Positions 28,036-37,049 of a stretch of DNA of 64,000 nucleotides are shown here, one piece after another; the stretch's first letter is position 1, and each line of letters starts with the position of its first letter. Made by a program: the position numbers and the translations under genes. The DNA comes from an uncultured Holophagaceae bacterium. GTDB lineage: Bacteria; Acidobacteriota; Holophagae; Holophagales; Holophagaceae. The notes under the pieces were generated by a model. That model saw only the letters and a program-made list of their open reading frames with translations, did no database searches and had not been told where the DNA came from. The stretch spans positions 1 to 64,000 of the forward strand of contig CAIZZF010000020.1 in the NCBI GenBank assembly GCA_903937385.1. Reading direction: 5' to 3'.

Positions 28036-29895
28036 TCAGGCTCCCAGCTTGCGGGCCTTCAGGATGCGATCCTGCAGCTTCTGGTCCACCAGGGCGGTGA
28101 TGATCGCCAGCTGCTCCGTGGCGCGGGCCAGCAGCCCGGCGGCCTGGGCCTGCATCTGGTCCACGTAGGTCGGGTCGGCGATGTCCTTGAGGTTGATAAC
28201 GACATTCCAGACCCCGCCGCGCACGCCGGCATAGGCCATCTGGGCCCCCACCGCGGCGTCGCTGATGCTGGCCACCTTGCCCAGCCGGGCCGCCTCGCCC
28301 GCCAGCTCCAGGGCCTCGAGGCTGGCCTGGGCCGTGTCCAGGGGCACCTCGATGGCGATCTTCAGCCCGGCCTGCAGGGCGGCCTGGCGCGCGGCCTTCT
28401 GCTCGGGCGTGGTGTCCGGCAGGCGGCGGGCGTCCATGTAGGCATTGAAGGCCTGGGTGTCTGCGTCCACGGCGACCATCAGCCGGTCCTTGAGCCCCTG
28501 GGCCCGCTCGGCGAGGGCGACGAGGCGCTCGTTCTTCGCTGCGTCCGGCCCGCCGTGGGCCAGGTTGGCGACCATGCTGGCCAGGGCCGCGCCCAGGCTG
28601 CCCGCCAGGGCCGCGATGGAGCCTCCGCCGGGGGCCGGGGTGTCCCGGCTGACCTCGTCCGTGAAGGCGTGGACGGGCAGGGCCACCAGGGCCTTGGGAT
28701 CGACCTTGGGCAGCCCGAGGACCTTCTGCTCGACATCAAAGGGCGCCACGTCACCGAGGCCCATGGAGAAGACGGCGGTCTGGAGGATGTCTTGCACCGG
28801 CACCCCGGTGGACTTGCCCATGGCCTTCAAGTAGTGCCGGCCGGAGGCCAGCAGGCAGGGGAAGGGCACCAGGCCCACGATCTCGCTGCCGGTGACCACC
28901 AGGCCCCGGTCTGCGGCCAGGCGGCGGGTCGCCTCCAGCACGGTGTGGGGAGCCGTCTGCTGATAGTCCGTGAGGTTGATGCTGATCTGGGCCCGGCGGT
29001 AGGTGTCGACGACCCACCCGATGGCCTTGCAGTGGCCGTAGAGGCCCCGGCGGCGGACCTTCTGCCCCACGGGCTTGGCAGGGTCCAGGTCATTGAGGCG
29101 CAGCAGCTCCAGCAGGTCGTAGCCGTGGGCCGAGGCGCAGTGGGCCGCGGTCTCGTCGAAGGTGGCGCCGGTGAAGTCGCAGTTGCCGCAGGGGAAGGAG
29201 CCCTCGGCGTAGAGCTGGATCTCACCCGTCTGGTAGAAGGGCTGGGTGCGGCCGCGGCGGGCCACGCGGCCCTTCTCCCGCAGCTCGAAGGCGATGTCCG
29301 TGGCGTGGGCCTTGTCGCCGGAGTTGAGCGTGACGTTGTAGGCCACCAGGAACTCCCGGGCGCCGATGATGGTGGCTCCGCTGCGGGCGTTGAAAGTGGC
29401 GGGGCCGAAGTCCGGCTGCCACTGGGCATCCCGCAGCTTGGCCGCCAGGCCTTCGTACTCGCCCCGTCGCACCTCGGCGAGGTTGCGGCGCTCGGGCCGC
29501 GAGGCGGCGGCTTCGTAGAGATACACCGGAATGCCCAGCTCGACGCCCACGCGCTGGCCCAGACGCCGGGCCAGCTCCGCGCAGTCCGCCATGCTGACGC
29601 CCGCCACGGGCACGAAGGGCACCACATCCGTGGCCCCCAGGCGGGGGTGCGCGCCGTGCTGCTGGGCCATGTCGATGACCCTGGCGGCCTCGGCGATGCA
29701 GCGGAAGGCGCCCTCCAGGACGGCCTCTGGCTCCCCGACAAAGGTGATCACCGTGCGGTTCGTGTCCGCGCCCGGATCCACGTCCAACACCTCGACTCCC
29801 GGCACCGCCGCGATGGCATCCGTCACCGCCTTGATCTTCGCAGCGTCCCGGCCCTCCGAGATGTTCGGCACACACTCCACCAGCCTGCGGGACAT
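28036..29895 (-). CDS. ftcD: Bifunctional glutamate formiminotransferase / formiminotetrahydrofolate cyclodeaminase
   Basis: 619 residues, start ATG with GGAGGA four bases upstream. The formiminotransferase part (1-330) begins LVECVPNISEGRD and has the catalytic histidine in GAHPRLGATD (His83). A cyclodeaminase domain occupies about 430-619 (DTPAPGGGSIAALAGSLGAAL). It moves the formimino group of formiminoglutamate from histidine breakdown to folate, then deaminates it. It is about 80 residues longer than vertebrate FTCD (541), partly from an insert at about 225-290 with a C2H2-like metal motif (Cys236, Cys239, His252, His257). No other hut gene is adjacent. Confidence 0.93.
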   Translation of the reverse strand: MSRRLVECVPNISEGRDAAKIKAVTDAIAAVPGVEVLDVDPGADTNRTVITFVGEPEAVLEGAFRCIAEAARVIDMAQQHGAHPRLGATDVVPFVPVAGVSMADCAELARRLGQRVGVELGIPVYLYEAAASRPERRNLAEVRRGEYEGLAAKLRDAQWQPDFGPATFNARSGATIIGAREFLVAYNVTLNSGDKAHATDIAFELREKGRVARRGRTQPFYQTGEIQLYAEGSFPCGNCDFTGATFDETAAHCASAHGYDLLELLRLNDLDPAKPVGQKVRRRGLYGHCKAIGWVVDTYRRAQISINLTDYQQTAPHTVLEATRRLAADRGLVVTGSEIVGLVPFPCLLASGRHYLKAMGKSTGVPVQDILQTAVFSMGLGDVAPFDVEQKVLGLPKVDPKALVALPVHAFTDEVSRDTPAPGGGSIAALAGSLGAALASMVANLAHGGPDAAKNERLVALAERAQGLKDRLMVAVDADTQAFNAYMDARRLPDTTPEQKAARQAALQAGLKIAIEVPLDTAQASLEALELAGEAARLGKVASISDAAVGAQMAYAGVRGGVWNVVINLKDIADPTYVDQMQAQAAGLLARATEQLAIITALVDQKLQDRILKARKLGA

Positions 29896-29939
29896 AAGTC
29901 CTCCGTTGGTTCAAGTCTAGCCTTTGGCGCCGCACCGCG

Positions 29940-29975
29940 CTCCAAAGCCGGACCGCGAGCGGCCCGGCTTTGGAG
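29940..29975. other. Perfect 12-bp inverted repeat
   Basis: CTCCAAAGCCGG pairs with CCGGCTTTGGAG across a 12-base centre. Lies between the ftcD start and the end of the 5'-nucleotidase gene; could be a terminator arm or operator. No T-run. Confidence 0.45.
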
Positions 29976-30013
29976 ATTAATTGACAATCCGTTAGGGGCG
30001 GAGCTTTTCCCAT

Positions 30014-30036
30014 CTCGGAACGCGCAGCGTTCCGAG
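30014..30036. terminator. Hairpin after the 5'-nucleotidase gene
   Basis: Perfect 10-bp stem CTCGGAACGC/GCGTTCCGAG with a GCA loop, two bases after the minus-strand stop codon. No long T-run follows on that strand, so termination strength is uncertain. Confidence 0.5.
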
Positions 30037-30038
30037 CC

Positions 30039-30965
30039 CTACCGATCCCCCTGGGCCAGCTGATCCACCTCGTTCTTGACGCCGCTGACGACGTGGCCGG
30101 TGGGGCTCACGCGGGAGGCGGTGTCGCAGGTGCCGGTCTGGTCGTCGAAGAAGAAGTCAGGCTCGAACTCGCGCAGGAAGTCGGCCTTCTCCAGGCCGCC
30201 CAGGAACATGGCCTCGTCCACCTGGATGTTCCAGGCCATGAGGGTGCGGATGGCGCGCTCGTGGGCCGGGGCGCTGCGGGCGGTGACCAGGGCGGTGCGG
30301 ATGTGCATGGGGGCGCCGGCGCCCTGGGCCTGCAGGGGCTGCAGCGCCTCCAGCAGGGGCTTGAAGGGGCCCGGGGGCAGGGGCACCCCAGCCCGCTCGA
30401 TCTCGTGGGCCTGGAAGGCGGCCAGGCCGCCCTTGTCGTAGACCCGCTCGGCCTCGTCGCTGAAGATCACGGCGTCCCCGTCGAAGGCGATGCGGATCTC
30501 CTCGGGGTGGCGGTCCGCGGCCACGGTGCTGTCCGGATAGACCCGGGCCGCGGCGAAGCCCGCCAGCAGGGCCGCGCGGACGTCATCCTCCTTGGCGGAC
30601 AGGAACAGGTTCGCGCCCAGGGACGTGAGGTAGGGATAGGGGTTGCGGCCCCGGGTGAAGACGCCGCGCTCCAGCTGGAGGTTGGCCTCCTGGGCGCTGC
30701 GGAAGACCCGCAGACCGCTCACGGGGTCGTTGCGGGAGAGGATCACCACCGCCACCCGGGAGGCCCCGTCGGCGTTGAAGGCCAGCAGCTTCTTCACCAG
30801 CGGGAAGGCCACGCCGGGCTGGGCGGGCTGGTCCAGGCGGGCGAGCTGCAGCTCCATGTAGGCGCGGTCGTCCGTCTCCTCGAAGACCCGGTTCTCTTCC
30901 TCGAAGTCGAAGAGGGCGCGGGACGAAATGGCGACGACGAGCTTGCCTGCCAGGGATCGGGTCAT
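30039..30965 (-). CDS. Cytosolic 5'-nucleotidase (NT5C1-like family)
   Basis: 308 residues. Recognised from AISSRALFDFEEENRVFEE at the start (the DFEEE acidic cluster holds the family's catalytic aspartate), PLVKKLLAFN, VVILSRNDPVSGLRVF, and a late FDGDAVIFSDEAERVY segment with paired acidic residues. Members dephosphorylate nucleoside monophosphates in a Mg-dependent, HAD-like way. No signal peptide, so cytoplasmic. Divergent from the cysteine desulfurase gene, only 21 bases between start codons. Confidence 0.82.
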   Translation of the reverse strand: MTRSLAGKLVVAISSRALFDFEEENRVFEETDDRAYMELQLARLDQPAQPGVAFPLVKKLLAFNADGASRVAVVILSRNDPVSGLRVFRSAQEANLQLERGVFTRGRNPYPYLTSLGANLFLSAKEDDVRAALLAGFAAARVYPDSTVAADRHPEEIRIAFDGDAVIFSDEAERVYDKGGLAAFQAHEIERAGVPLPPGPFKPLLEALQPLQAQGAGAPMHIRTALVTARSAPAHERAIRTLMAWNIQVDEAMFLGGLEKADFLREFEPDFFFDDQTGTCDTASRVSPTGHVVSGVKNEVDQLAQGDR

Positions 30966-30986
30966 GCCCTCAGGTTACATTGAGGG

Positions 30987-32021
30987 ATGGCCCGCCTCTA
31001 CTTCGATGCCAACGCCACGACCCCGCCCCATCCGGACGCGGTGGCGGCGGTATGCCGGACCCTGGCCGAGGACTGGGCCAACCCCACCAGCACGCACCGC
31101 GAGGGCCAGCGGGCGCGCCACCTGCTGGAGGAGGCCCGCCGGGAGCTGGCCGAGTCCCTGGGCGTGGCCCCGGGGGAGCTGGTCTTCTGCGCCAGCGCCA
31201 CCGAGGCCCTGCACCTGCTGCTGCGGGGGCTCCAGGCCGCGCTGGGGGATCGCCCCGCCGCCGTGTTCCCCGGCGAGCACAGCGCCTGCCTGAATCCCCT
31301 GCGGGACTGGAGCCGCGTGACCTGGCTGCCGGAGCTGCCGGAGGGCTGCGCCACGGTGGTCCAGATGGCCGCGAGCAATGAGACGGGCCTGCTCTATGCG
31401 CTGCCGACGGTGCTTGACGCTGTCCGCATTCAGGACTGCGCCCAGGCCTGGGGCAAGGTGCCCGTGGCCCTCGACCGCTGCGACGCCGCCGTGTTCAGCG
31501 GCCACAAGGTGGGCGGCCCCCGGGGCGCGGCCCTGCTGTGGCTGCGGCCGGGCCTGCCCTGGGAGCCGGTCATGGAGGGCCCCCAGGAGCGCCGCCGCCG
31601 GGGCGGCACCGAGGACCTGCCGGCCATCCTGGGGCTGGCTGCGGCCGTGCGGCACCTGCCCGAGCGCCTGGAGAAGAATGTCGCCCTGGCCCCCCAGCGT
31701 GACGCCTTCGAGGCGGAGCTGCTCTCCTGGCACCGGGACCTGGAAGTCATCGGCCACGGCCAGCCCCGGCTGCCCAACACCAGCTGCGTGCTGTTCCGGG
31801 GCCGCAGCGGCGAGGGCCTGCAGGTGGCGCTGGACTTGGCCGGCTTTGCGGTGAGCACCGGCAGCGCCTGCCACAGCGGGTCCGTGAAACCGAGCCATGC
31901 GATCACGACCTTGGGGTATACTATTGAAGACGGGCGCTCGGTGCTTCGCTTCTCGATGCTTCCCGACACGCAGCCCAGCGAGGTGGAGGCCCTGGTGGCA
32001 GCCATCAAGCGGTTGACATAA
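30987..32021 (+). CDS. Cysteine desulfurase-like class V aminotransferase
   Basis: 344 residues. The PLP fold is recognised from YFDANATTPPHPDAV, CASATEALHLLLRG, the PLP lysine in FSGHKVGGPRG, and the active-site loop cysteine in STGSACHSGSVKPSHA. It should take sulfur from cysteine as a persulfide for Fe-S clusters or thiolation. Shorter than IscS (404) and without an IscU or TusA gene beside it. The Fe-S enzyme TtcA and its Rrf2 regulator lie 11 kb away. Start ATG has no strong ribosome-binding site. Confidence 0.88.
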   Translation: MARLYFDANATTPPHPDAVAAVCRTLAEDWANPTSTHREGQRARHLLEEARRELAESLGVAPGELVFCASATEALHLLLRGLQAALGDRPAAVFPGEHSACLNPLRDWSRVTWLPELPEGCATVVQMAASNETGLLYALPTVLDAVRIQDCAQAWGKVPVALDRCDAAVFSGHKVGGPRGAALLWLRPGLPWEPVMEGPQERRRRGGTEDLPAILGLAAAVRHLPERLEKNVALAPQRDAFEAELLSWHRDLEVIGHGQPRLPNTSCVLFRGRSGEGLQVALDLAGFAVSTGSACHSGSVKPSHAITTLGYTIEDGRSVLRFSMLPDTQPSEVEALVAAIKRLT

Positions 32022-32054
32022 GTCCTGGAAGACCGGGCTGGGCATGGAGTGAGC

Positions 32055-33737
32055 ATGGTCGAACAGGTCCTCTTCTTCTTCGCGCACAACCCGCTCCTGT
32101 TGCTGTTCGCCGTAGTGGCCCTGGGCTATCCCATCAGCAAGGTCAAGGTGGCCGGTGCCTCCTTCGGCATCGCCAGCATCTTGTTCGCGGGCATCGCCCT
32201 GGGCGCCCTGGTCATGGCGCCGGGCCTGGATCCCGTTCTCAAGCAGGACATCTCCAAGGACATGAAGCTGGTCTACGAGCTGGGCCTCGCCGTGTTCGTC
32301 TACGCCATGGGCCTGTCCATCTCGCACAGCTTCTGGGCCGCCTTCAGCCGCGAGGGCATGAAGAAGAACGCCGTGGTGTTCCTGGTGATGCTGCTCTCCA
32401 CGGGCTTCGTGATGATCCTGGCCCGGGTCATGGGCTTCAACGCCCGCTACGCCGCGGGCCTGCTCACGGGTAGCTTCACCAACATGCCGGCCCTGGCGGG
32501 CGTCATCGAGCGGGTCAAGGCCTCCGGGGCCAGTCCCCTGGAGCTGGCCCAGCCCACGGTGGCCTCGGCCATCGCCTATCCCCTCGGCGTGCTGGTGCCC
32601 ATGCTGGTGATCCTCCTCAGCGCCAAGGTCTTCCGCGTGAACCTGGCAGAGGAGGCGGACGGCCTCAAGGACTACCAGACGGGCCACCAGAAGCTGGAGG
32701 CCTGGACGATCCGCGTGACCCGGCCCGAGGCCGAGGCCCTGACCAAGCACGATGTCTGCGCCGCGGGCCGCCTGCGGGTGGTGTTCGGCCGGGTGCTGCG
32801 CAAGGCCGAGCTGCTGCTGCCGGGGCCGGACCTGGGGCTGAAGCTCGACGACCTGGTGACGGTGGTGGGCTCGGCGGACGACCTGGCCCAGGTGGAGACC
32901 CTGATCGGCGAGCGCAGCCATGTGGAGCTGGACCGCGACCAGAGCGCCCTGGACGCCACGCGGGTGTTCGTCTCGCGCTGGGACGTGGTGGGCGTGCCCC
33001 TGGGCAAGCTGGACCTGGTGAACCGCTTCCAGGCCATCATCACCCGGGTCCGCCGGGGCGACCTCTGGTTCGTGCCGGACGGCGATACGGTGTTGGAGCT
33101 GGGCGACCGGGTGCGGGTCACCACGCGCCGCGACAACATCGAGGCCATCGAGGAGTTCTTCGGCGACAGCTACCGGGCCATCAGCGAGGTGAGCTTCCTG
33201 ACCTTTGCCATGGGCCTGGCCGCGGGCCTGGCTCTGGGCCAGCTGCCCATCCCCCTGGGCCATGGCATCATCTTCAAGCTGGGCTTCGCGGGCGGCCCCC
33301 TGGCCGTGGCGCTGATCCTGGGCCGCTTCCACCGCGTCGGGTCCCTGGTCTGGAACTTCCCCTACAGCGCCAACCACACGGTCCGCCAGTTCGGCCTGGT
33401 GCTCTTCGCGGCGGGCATCGGCATCCTCTCCGGCGAGGGCTTCCGCGCCATCCTGTCCCGGGACGCCTCGGTGCTGCCCCTGTTCCTGGGCGCCGCCTTC
33501 CTGGTCTGCTTCGTGGCGGACTCGCTGACCATGGTGCTGGGCCACAAGCTGTTCGGCATCCCCCTGAACGTGATGTTCGGCATCCTGGCGGGCACCCACA
33601 CCCAGCCCGTGGTGCTGGGCTACGCCAACCACCACACCGGCAATGACCTGCCCAACGTCGGCTTCGCCACCGTCTATCCCCTGGCCACCATCCTCAAGAT
33701 CGTCCTCGCCCAGGTGCTGCTGGGGCTGCTGCGGTAG
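32055..33737 (+). CDS. AspT/YidE-family transporter with two TrkA-C domains
   Basis: 560 residues from the ATG at 32055 (GGAG five bases before), preferred over GTG 32049. Two hydrophobic halves of four to six helices flank a soluble middle with two RCK_C-like units (LRVVFGRVLRKAELLLPGPDLG; VGVPLGKLDLVNRF...GDTVLELGDRVRVTT). The conserved GSFTNMPALAGV and GTHTQPVVLGYANHH helices are the duplicated signature of this family, which includes aspartate/alanine exchangers. Substrate not predictable. Confidence 0.87.
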   Translation: MVEQVLFFFAHNPLLLLFAVVALGYPISKVKVAGASFGIASILFAGIALGALVMAPGLDPVLKQDISKDMKLVYELGLAVFVYAMGLSISHSFWAAFSREGMKKNAVVFLVMLLSTGFVMILARVMGFNARYAAGLLTGSFTNMPALAGVIERVKASGASPLELAQPTVASAIAYPLGVLVPMLVILLSAKVFRVNLAEEADGLKDYQTGHQKLEAWTIRVTRPEAEALTKHDVCAAGRLRVVFGRVLRKAELLLPGPDLGLKLDDLVTVVGSADDLAQVETLIGERSHVELDRDQSALDATRVFVSRWDVVGVPLGKLDLVNRFQAIITRVRRGDLWFVPDGDTVLELGDRVRVTTRRDNIEAIEEFFGDSYRAISEVSFLTFAMGLAAGLALGQLPIPLGHGIIFKLGFAGGPLAVALILGRFHRVGSLVWNFPYSANHTVRQFGLVLFAAGIGILSGEGFRAILSRDASVLPLFLGAAFLVCFVADSLTMVLGHKLFGIPLNVMFGILAGTHTQPVVLGYANHHTGNDLPNVGFATVYPLATILKIVLAQVLLGLLR

Positions 33738-33739
33738 CC

Positions 33740-34873
33740 TCAGCGGATGGGCTGACCGTCGGGCGCCTGGGCCCAGTGGATGTCGAGCCAGGCGGCGGCG
33801 GTGGGGGCGAGGTCCCAGAGGGGCACGTGGCCCAGGGGGACCTTGCCGGCGCCCAGGACCACCAGCCAGGTGTGCATGCTGGGCGTCTCGCTGGTGTAGG
33901 CGTGGGCGCCGCTGCGGCCGTAGCGCTCGCCTTCCTCCTCGTGGCTGGAGCGGGCCTGGGAGAACCACTGGCCTTCGGGGGCCAGCAGCACCAGGTCGCC
34001 GACCCGGTCGCTGCCCGCCAGGTGGTAGCGGGGGGGCACCTGCGCCCTGGGCCAGACCTTGAGGCCGGGCTTGCGCAGGCGGGCCTGGGCCTTGGCCTCG
34101 TCCTGGGGGTGCTTCAGGTAGACGTAGGCGCTGCCGCCGTGGGTGACGAGGGTGCAGGGGATGCCGTCCAGCAGGGACGGGAGGTGGATGCGGCGGGTCA
34201 TGGGGGCCATGCCGTGGTCCGCCGCCAGGATCACGCGGAGCCCGGGATGGGTGGCCAGCATCCGCTGCAGCCAGGGGGCCATCTCGTCGTCGATGACCTG
34301 GAGCTTGGTGCGCAGCTCGGGGCTGCGGGGCCCTTTGACGTGGCCCTCCCCGTCGGTGCCCGAGAGGTAGGCCATGACGAGCTGGGCGCCGTCCTGGAGG
34401 GCGGCTTCCGAAAAGGCCAGCCCTTCTGTGTCCGGGTGGCCCGAGCGGAAGACCTGCATGCGCCAGGGGGTGACGCCCTCCCAGGGGCCCGTGGCGCCGA
34501 CCCAGTGGAACACCGCCGTGCGCACACCGCTGCGGGTGGCGGCCACCCAGAGGGGCTCGCGCAGGATGTCCTTGGCAGCGTGGGCCACGGGCACCAGGGC
34601 CTTGGTGGTGGGCTCTATGTAGCCGTTGGCCACGACGCCGTGGTGCTCGGGCCAGCAGCCGGTGGCCATGGTCACATGGCCGTTGAAGGTGGTGGCGGGG
34701 AAGGGGGGCAGGCCCTCGCCCCGGCGGCCCTGCTCGGCCAGCGCCCACAGCTTGGGCATGGTGGTGGCGTTGAATTGATCGGCACCCAGCCCGTCCGTGC
34801 TGATCAGCAGGACGGGCCCCGCCGCCTGCAGGAGGGCGGAAAAGAGCAGGGCGAAAAGGGCTGAGCGACGCAT
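33740..34873 (-). CDS. Exported type I phosphodiesterase / nucleotide pyrophosphatase-like protein
   Basis: 377 residues with a signal peptide (residues 1-18). The alkaline-phosphatase-fold metal sites are visible: LLISTDGLGAD with the first Asp, the nucleophile Thr in PATTFNGHVTMATG, and ILAADHGMAPM with the DHG pair. These cleave phosphodiester or pyrophosphate bonds outside the cytoplasm. It ends two bases from the transporter gene on the opposite strand. Confidence 0.85.
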   Translation of the reverse strand: MRRSALFALLFSALLQAAGPVLLISTDGLGADQFNATTMPKLWALAEQGRRGEGLPPFPATTFNGHVTMATGCWPEHHGVVANGYIEPTTKALVPVAHAAKDILREPLWVAATRSGVRTAVFHWVGATGPWEGVTPWRMQVFRSGHPDTEGLAFSEAALQDGAQLVMAYLSGTDGEGHVKGPRSPELRTKLQVIDDEMAPWLQRMLATHPGLRVILAADHGMAPMTRRIHLPSLLDGIPCTLVTHGGSAYVYLKHPQDEAKAQARLRKPGLKVWPRAQVPPRYHLAGSDRVGDLVLLAPEGQWFSQARSSHEEEGERYGRSGAHAYTSETPSMHTWLVVLGAGKVPLGHVPLWDLAPTAAAWLDIHWAQAPDGQPIR

Positions 34874-34903
34874 CTTTCCAGAGTATCAAGTTAACCTGGA
34901 CTC

Positions 34904-36094
34904 ATGAACACACCTCGCTGGCCCTATCCCCTGCTCCGTCTCAAGCCCGGCAAGGAGGCGATGCTCTCGCGGCACCATCCCTGGGTGTTCTCGGGCGCCC
35001 TGGCCAAGCCCACGGACTCGACCCTGGTGCGGCTGGCAGATGACAGCGGCCAGGTGCTGGGGGTCGGCACGGCCAGCCCCACGAACCCGCTGGCCGTGCG
35101 GCTCTTCCGCTTCGAGGACGCGCCTCTGGACGAGGCCTTCTTCCGGGCCCGCTTCGAGGCCGCCCTGGCCCTGCGCAAGCAGCTGGGCCTGTGGGAGCCC
35201 GAAGGCGGCTGCCGCTGGATCTTCAGCGAGGGCGATGGCCTGCCGGGCCTGGTGGTGGACCGCTACGGCAGCGCCCTGGTGCTGCAGGTGGGCACCGCGG
35301 GGCTGGAGACCCTGCGCGAGATCTGGTGGCCCATCCTCTTTGAGCTCGGCAAGCGCGAGGGCATCACGGCCTTCGTGGAGCGCAGCCAGTCCGGCCGCCG
35401 CGACGAGGGCCTGGAGCTCGTCAACCGGCTGCTGAAGGGCAGCCTCGCGGGGCCCGTGCAGCTGCGGGAGGGCGCGGCGCAGTTCACCGTGGACCTGCTG
35501 CGCGGCCAGAAGACGGGCTTCTTCCTGGACCAGCGGGAGCACCGGCTGCAGCTGGGCCGCGTGTCCCAGGGCAAGCGCGTGCTCAACGCCTTCGGCTACA
35601 CCGGCGGCTTCAGCATCCACGCGGGCCTGGGCGGCGCCACGCAGGTGGCCACCCTCGACATCAGCGTTCCGGCCCTGGATCACGCGGACCGCGACTGGGC
35701 CGCCAACGGCCTGGACCCGGCGGCGCACCTGCGCATGGAAGGGGATGCCTTCGAGCTGATGCGTACCCTGGACCCCCTGTCCTGGGACCGTGTCATCGTG
35801 GACCCCCCCGCCTTCGCCAAGCAGCGCAAGGACGTGGACAGGGCCTTCAAGGCCTACAAGGACCTCTTCCGCCTCGGCGCCCGCGCCACGGCCCCTGGCG
35901 GCATGCTGTGGCTCTTCTCCTGCAGCCAGCACCTGGACCGCACCCGCTTCCAGGAAGCCGTGTGGACCGCCCTGCTCGAAGCCGGCCGCGAAGCCAGAGT
36001 TCTGGCCCACCTCGGCCAGCCCGCCGACCACCCCTACAACCTGAACCACCCCGAAGGCTTCTACCTCAAAGGCCTGTGGCTGAGCCTGGACTGA
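34904..36094 (+). CDS. RlmI-like 23S rRNA (cytosine-C5) methyltransferase
   Basis: 396 residues. N-terminal PUA domain (LKPGKEAMLSRHHPWVFSGAL), central EEHEAD-like segment, then a Rossmann methyltransferase with SAM motif LNAFGYTGGFSIHAGLGG, acidic strand TLDISVPALDHA and catalytic motif VIVDPPAFAKQRKD, ending in FSCSQHLDRTRF. E. coli RlmI makes m5C1962 in 23S rRNA and has the same length. Exact target is inferred from family. Divergent from the phosphodiesterase gene. Confidence 0.88.
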   Translation: MNTPRWPYPLLRLKPGKEAMLSRHHPWVFSGALAKPTDSTLVRLADDSGQVLGVGTASPTNPLAVRLFRFEDAPLDEAFFRARFEAALALRKQLGLWEPEGGCRWIFSEGDGLPGLVVDRYGSALVLQVGTAGLETLREIWWPILFELGKREGITAFVERSQSGRRDEGLELVNRLLKGSLAGPVQLREGAAQFTVDLLRGQKTGFFLDQREHRLQLGRVSQGKRVLNAFGYTGGFSIHAGLGGATQVATLDISVPALDHADRDWAANGLDPAAHLRMEGDAFELMRTLDPLSWDRVIVDPPAFAKQRKDVDRAFKAYKDLFRLGARATAPGGMLWLFSCSQHLDRTRFQEAVWTALLEAGREARVLAHLGQPADHPYNLNHPEGFYLKGLWLSLD

Positions 36095-36136
36095 GGGGCT
36101 TGGTAGCTTTATCTGGAAAACAATAATGGCAAATAA

Positions 36137-36184
36137 GGAGAGAAGCGGAGGGAGGCCGGAGGCGCCGAGGAAAGCGGAGAAGGC
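36137..36184 (+). repeat. Dispersed intergenic repeat, copy 3 (GCGGAG type)
   Basis: Purine-rich direct units around GCGGAG and GCCGAGGAAAGCGGAG, starting 43 bases after the RlmI-like stop. No facing arm seen. The rest of 36185-36349 shows no supported gene. Confidence 0.6.
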
Positions 36185-36349
36185 TAGCCTTCAACTGCTA
36201 GAGCATCCACAAGACCAGCCTGAGGACGCCGATCCCGGGCAGGAGGGGCACGCAGCATCCGGTCAGCTTGCCAAGCTCCTGTTGTCGTTCGCTTGTCCGG
36301 GATGAGCGACGATCAGGTCAACGACCTGACTCGGGCAAACTCCCCGCGC

Positions 36350-36520
36350 TCACCTTGATTTCCCGGGCCTCTTTCGGGTCTTGGCCTTGGCCGCGGGCGC
36401 TTTCGGGGCGGCCTTGGGGGCCTCTTCCTTGTGGTCCCCGAGCACGGTCTTGAGGGGGCAGACCGGGAAGGCAAAGCACTTCTGGCAGCTGACCGCCAGG
36501 GCAATGGGGCAGAGGGTCAT
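36350..36520 (-). CDS. Small Cys-rich protein (CPIALAVSC...CPLK type)
   Basis: 56 residues, start ATG with AGGAGT four bases upstream. The first 24 residues hold four cysteines, C4, C12, C15 and C21, in MTLCPIALAVSCQKC and VCPLKTVLG; the tail is Lys/Ala/Pro-rich. Similar short proteins with CPIALA..C..C and CPLK occur, from memory, in Geobacter relatives, and the four Cys could bind zinc or an Fe-S cluster. Function unknown. Confidence 0.65.
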   Translation of the reverse strand: MTLCPIALAVSCQKCFAFPVCPLKTVLGDHKEEAPKAAPKAPAAKAKTRKRPGKSR

Positions 36521-36662
36521 GGGTACTCCTGGGGCTGATCATAGATCCCAAAGGGTTATCCTGGGGGTTTCGTTGGACCCTGATCTTCTTCCCCGACCTT
36601 CGGCTCCGCTCAGTGCCTCCTTGCAGGCGGGGCCTGCTCGCTTCTTCTCCCAGGCGCCGACC

Positions 36663-36923
36663 ATGACTCAGGGCCAGCTCAAATTCCTGTTTCTTGTTGT
36701 GGCGGGCATTCTCGGCATCTTTTTCAGGATTGGCCTGGTCGGGCTGGGGGGATTGTTCCTGGGCATCTTCATCGCCATCCTCGGTCCCATGGCGGTGGCC
36801 TTCTACGGCATCCGGGCCCGACGCAGACGGAACGAACAGGCGATGGCTGTGCTCGCTCTCACCCTGCTGAAACAGGCCGAAGGTCCCCAGTTGAAGGACA
36901 AGCCTGGCGCCCTTGGCGCCTAA
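36663..36923 (+). CDS. Small membrane protein
   Basis: 86 residues from the ATG at 36663. Two closely spaced hydrophobic stretches cover residues 6-50 (FLFLVVAGILGIFF, GLFLGIFIAILGPMAVAFYGI), followed by a basic RARRRRN turn and an amphipathic tail. No strong ribosome-binding site. Not recognised. First of a run of small plus-strand genes. Confidence 0.55.
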   Translation: MTQGQLKFLFLVVAGILGIFFRIGLVGLGGLFLGIFIAILGPMAVAFYGIRARRRRNEQAMAVLALTLLKQAEGPQLKDKPGALGA

Positions 36924-37049
36924 CCATCTGCTCAACCTGGATCCCGCCCGCCATGTCGCCAACTCTTTCCCTGCAGTCATCCTCCCAGGCACCGCTCGAC
37001 ACTTCGCTGTGCGAGGGTGTGACCTGCTTTCTTGTCAGGCGGCTTCACC

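Noticed and set aside
29981-29986. TTGACA on the plus strand as a promoter
   Set aside because: No -10 box at proper spacing and no plus-strand gene for 1 kb.
30975-34889. 1304-codon minus-strand frame
   Set aside because: Runs across a cysteine desulfurase, a transporter and most of the phosphodiesterase in a different frame; product is low-complexity.
36185-36349. Hydrophobic minus-strand stretch reading GCCVPLLPGIGVLRL
   Set aside because: No start codon in frame, only about 40 codons between stops, and no ribosome-binding site; may be a remnant but unsupported.
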